Shown: piece after piece, positions 13,346 through 14,995 of the stretch
How the letters are laid out: every line of letters starts with the position of its first letter
How positions within the stretch are numbered: the first letter of the stretch is position 1
Assembly: GCA_016207765.1 (NCBI GenBank)
Contig: JACQOY010000145.1
Coordinates: 1-14,995, forward strand
DNA: 14,995 nt
Source: Deltaproteobacteria bacterium
GTDB lineage: Bacteria > UBA10199 > SBBF01
Reading direction: 5' to 3'
Notes under the pieces: model-generated
Databases searched by the model: none
What the model saw: the letters and a program-made list of their open reading frames with translations, nothing else
Told to the model about the DNA's origin: nothing
Made by a program: the position numbers and the translations under genes

Positions 13346-13750
13346 TCAAGCCGCGTGATTTAAGTCGGCGACGGTTGAATGGTCGACAAAGGCGTCGAAG
13401 GCCGTCAAAACCTTTTTCCAGCGGTGATGAAGGCGGCAGGGTTTTTTGGGATTTCCATCGCAGATTGTCTGGGTAAACGGACAGAAATTCCACGGGACCA
13501 GATCTTCAAAAAGGGCAATAACGGTTCGGAGTTTAATGGAGGTCGGGCTTCGGTTAAGTTGAAACCCGCCGTTTTTGCCGCGAGTGGCCTTCAAGATTCC
13601 CGCAAGACGCAGGGTTTGAAGGATCTTTGTCAAATAGGTGGGGGAGATGGACAAATCCTCCGCAATTTCTTTTGAAAGCGCCGGGTGTTTTTTGGAGGAC
13701 AACCAGGCCAATGATTGAAGGGCGTACATACTTGATTGGGTTAGTTTCAT
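13346..13750 (-). CDS. Rrf2-family Fe-S transcriptional regulator (NsrR/IscR-like)
   Basis: 134 residues. An N-terminal winged helix-turn-helix (MKLTQSSMYALQSLAWL, LSKEIAEDLSISPTYLTKILQTL, then TRGKNGGFQL) and three cysteines, C90-x6-C97-x7-C105, are the Rrf2 cluster-binding pattern. NsrR senses nitric oxide through such a cluster and IscR senses Fe-S status; the place next to nar/nir genes favours the NO role, but this is inference and the sequence alone does not separate them. It diverges from the dihaem cytochrome gene across a 30-bp palindrome that is the obvious operator candidate. The start codon ATG at 13750 follows a weak AGACGGA. It meets the Memo-AMMECR1 gene tail to tail. Confidence 0.9.
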   Translation of the reverse strand: MKLTQSSMYALQSLAWLSSKKHPALSKEIAEDLSISPTYLTKILQTLRLAGILKATRGKNGGFQLNRSPTSIKLRTVIALFEDLVPWNFCPFTQTICDGNPKKPCRLHHRWKKVLTAFDAFVDHSTVADLNHAA

Positions 13751-13779
13751 TTTTTTGTATGTTCCGTCTTTAGTTTTTT

Positions 13780-13807
13780 TTGACGGATTAAAGGATATTA
13801 ATATCCT
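13780..13807 (+). promoter_or_regulatory. Candidate promoter of the cytochrome-narG operon
   Basis: TTGACG (13780-13785), 16-bp spacer, TATCCT (13802-13807, 4 of 6 matches to TATAAT). The spacer and -10 lie inside the 13785-13814 palindrome, an arrangement suited to repression. Confidence 0.45.
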
Positions 13808-13814
13808 TTTATCC
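13785..13814. promoter_or_regulatory. 30-bp palindrome, likely Rrf2/NsrR-type operator
   Basis: The core AAAGGATATTAATATCCTTT (13790-13809) is a perfect 20-bp palindrome, extended by GGAT and ATCC on the outside with one mismatched pair between. It sits in the 100-bp gap between the divergent rrf2 and cytochrome genes. AT-rich dyads with this symmetry are typical of NsrR/IscR-type repressor sites. Confidence 0.7.
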
Positions 13815-13850
13815 TAAATTTCTTTCGAGGTCAATGGGGGCAAGCGGTGA

Positions 13851-14801
13851 ATGGAAAAAACTCATAATTTTGTATGTTTTGTTCGGGGGCGAAACACCCC
13901 CTTGCCACGTAACTTGCAAACACCAAGCCATCGCGAATTACACAGCAAGAACATTTTCGGGTTTCTTGTTGTTGCGGGACTGCTGATGGGAGTCCCGACG
14001 GTATCCGCCGATGAATCGGGCAAAGAAATTTTTCAACAGAGGTGTAGCGCCTGCCATACTATCGGCGAAGGGCGGCGTGTTGGTCCCGATCTGGCGGGTG
14101 TAGGCGACCGCCGGTCCGAGGGCTGGCTGTTGAAATTCATCAGGTCCCCGCAAACCGTCATCAATTCAGGAGATCCGCAGGCCTTGGCCCTCTTTGAAGA
14201 GTTCAAGATGGTCATGCCGGATCAGGCATTATCGGATGATCAAATCAGGAAAATCCTGTCTTTAATCAAGGAGACCGGGGCTACTCCCGGCGCCCCCGTA
14301 ACCATGCCCGAACCGGCGCAGGCCCAGCCGGCTGAGCCGGTTCAACCGGTGCCACAGGATGAAATCGAGCTTGGGCAAAATCTGTTTCAGGGTAAAATTC
14401 GTTTTGCCAACGGCGGTCCGTCCTGCATTTCATGCCACCATGTAAGAAATGACGCCGTGATCGGCGGCGGAATTTTGGCGAAGGAACTGACAACGGTATT
14501 CTCGCGGATGGGAGGGGAAGGGGTTCGCGCGATTCTGGGGGGGCCTCCTTTCCCGGTGATGCAGGCCGCTTATAAAGGGATGCCTTTCACGGACGACGAA
14601 ATCCGCGCGCTTGTCGGGTTTTTGCAACATGCCGACAAGGAACATGCCTATCAACATCCGAGGGATTACGGGTGGGGGCTCTTTGGCGCGGGCGCCGGAG
14701 GCCTTGTTGTTCTTTTGGGATTCTATTCCGTGATCGGGCGGCGCCGGAAGAAGAAGTCGGTGAATCAGGATATATACGACCGGCAAATAAAATCTGAATA
14801 A
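13851..14801 (+). CDS. Membrane-anchored dihaem cytochrome c upstream of narG
   Basis: 316 residues. An N-terminal signal segment (NIFGFLVVAGLLMGV, 34-48, then VSADES) precedes two haem c domains: C65-x2-C68-H69 with Met 120 or 122, and C192-x2-C195-H196 with Met 244 (YKGMPFTDDEI). They are joined by a proline/glutamine/alanine-rich linker (about 145-170). A C-terminal helix (about 277-295) followed by RRRKKK anchors it with the haems outside. It probably carries electrons between the membrane pool and periplasmic partners such as NirK, or serves the Nar complex (inference from place). The start is uncertain: the ATG at 13851 has only a poor ribosome binding site, and the first 32 residues, partly encoded by a GGGGG/CCCCC repeat at 13885-13901, look non-native; in-frame TTG codons at 13902 and 13914 are alternatives. 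Confidence 0.88.
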   Translation: MEKTHNFVCFVRGRNTPLPRNLQTPSHRELHSKNIFGFLVVAGLLMGVPTVSADESGKEIFQQRCSACHTIGEGRRVGPDLAGVGDRRSEGWLLKFIRSPQTVINSGDPQALALFEEFKMVMPDQALSDDQIRKILSLIKETGATPGAPVTMPEPAQAQPAEPVQPVPQDEIELGQNLFQGKIRFANGGPSCISCHHVRNDAVIGGGILAKELTTVFSRMGGEGVRAILGGPPFPVMQAAYKGMPFTDDEIRALVGFLQHADKEHAYQHPRDYGWGLFGAGAGGLVVLLGFYSVIGRRRKKKSVNQDIYDRQIKSE

Positions 14802-14809
14802 AGGAGAGT

Positions 14810-14833
14810 AGGGGCGGTTCACGAACCGCCCCT
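14810..14833. repeat. GTAGGGGCG hairpin in the narG leader
   Basis: AGGGGCGGTT (14810-14819) and AACCGCCCCT (14824-14833) form a perfect 10-bp stem with loop CACG. It lies between AAGGAG (14801-14806) and the narG ATG, and belongs to the same class as the hairpins at 73-99 and 2532-2559. Confidence 0.85.
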
Positions 14834-14849
14834 CCGAAAACAGAACATC

Positions 14850-14995
14850 ATGGGTTGGATCAAGGATATCATTTCTCCGGAAACACGCAAATGGGAGGAG
14901 TTCTACCGGAACCGCTTTCAGCATGACCGGATCGTCAGAAGCACTCATGGGGTCAACTGCACCGGGGGTTGTTCCTGGCAGATTCATGTCAAAGA
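14850..14995 (+). CDS. narG: Respiratory nitrate reductase alpha subunit NarG, N-terminal fragment
   Basis: 48 residues are visible; the gene continues past the window. It is the molybdenum (bis-MGD) catalytic subunit that reduces nitrate to nitrite. The segment [25 protein letters not shown] closely matches the NarG region carrying the first ligands of the FS0 4Fe-4S cluster (His then two Cys in HGVNCTGGC, residues 34-42). No twin-arginine signal precedes it, so this start gives a cytoplasm-facing enzyme, as in E. coli, unless an upstream non-ATG start is used. The ATG at 14850 has no adjacent Shine-Dalgarno; the only good one, AAGGAG at 14801, is 43 nt away, beyond a hairpin. It lies 48 bp after the dihaem cytochrome gene and is probably in its operon. 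Confidence 0.93.
   Translation, partial: MGWIKDIISPETRKWEEFYRNRFQHDRIVRSTHGVNCTGGCSWQIHVK

Noticed and set aside
1..14995. tRNA, rRNA, transposase or prophage genes
   Set aside because: No tRNA cloverleaf, rRNA stretch or transposase/integrase motifs were recognised; the only mobile signals are short non-coding repeats.

Overview
The window looks like chromosomal DNA (GC moderately above 50% by eye) from a Gram-negative, probably uncultured bacterium that respires nitrogen oxides. The signs are an AniA-type copper nitrite reductase lipoprotein, the start of a Nar-type nitrate reductase, Fe-S type FNR and Rrf2 regulators, c-type cytochromes and signal peptides. Short GC-rich hairpins of the GTAGGGGCG...CGCCCCTAC kind are scattered through it, as in many metagenome-derived Deltaproteobacteria-like, Nitrospirota-like and NC10-like genomes. 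I cannot fix the phylum from this sequence.

Layout. (1) 1-2502, minus strand: moaA, a moaC-mogA fusion and a TauE/SafE-type (TSUP) permease cut by the window edge. This is a tight operon for molybdenum cofactor. Its leader (2503-2846) holds a GAAA-capped multi-stem structure that may be a Moco riboswitch, an FNR-like palindrome, and a mobile hairpin between the structure and the moaA ribosome binding site. (2) 2847-4479: a full-length FNR-like regulator (minus) diverges from a short CRP-like protein with no DNA-binding domain (plus), around a 24-bp palindrome containing TGAT-N4-ATCA. An LpdD-like small protein follows. (3) 4545-7462, plus: nirK (with a C-terminal haem c domain), nirV and a SCO-family copper chaperone, coupled by a 3-bp gap and then an ATGA overlap. 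(4) 7534-13267: a less obviously related block. It has a Dgk1/phytol-kinase-like membrane protein; an exported amidohydrolase whose 3' end overlaps it convergently; a B12-binding radical SAM protein; and an exported Memo-AMMECR1 fusion translationally coupled to the radical SAM gene. (5) 13346-14995: an Fe-S Rrf2 (NsrR/IscR-like) repressor diverging from a membrane-anchored dihaem cytochrome c, which leads into narG. A 30-bp near-perfect palindrome sits over the likely cytochrome promoter.

How it fits together (inference): MoaA and MoaC-MogA supply molybdopterin for NarG, which makes nitrite. NirK reduces nitrite to NO outside the cytoplasmic membrane, with NirV and SCO probably helping NirK or copper maturation. 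The FNR-like protein would sense low oxygen, and the Rrf2 protein would sense NO or Fe-S status, to set expression.

The least expected features are: repeat-derived DNA carried in frame inside several genes, including one module encoding QRSSPL in the same frame in both MoaC-MogA and SCO; the HTH-less CRP paralogue next to an orphan LpdD-like gene in a nitrite-reductase locus; the radical SAM protein with a STAS-like tail coupled to an exported Memo-AMMECR1 protein; and a narG leader in which a hairpin separates the only good Shine-Dalgarno from the start codon.
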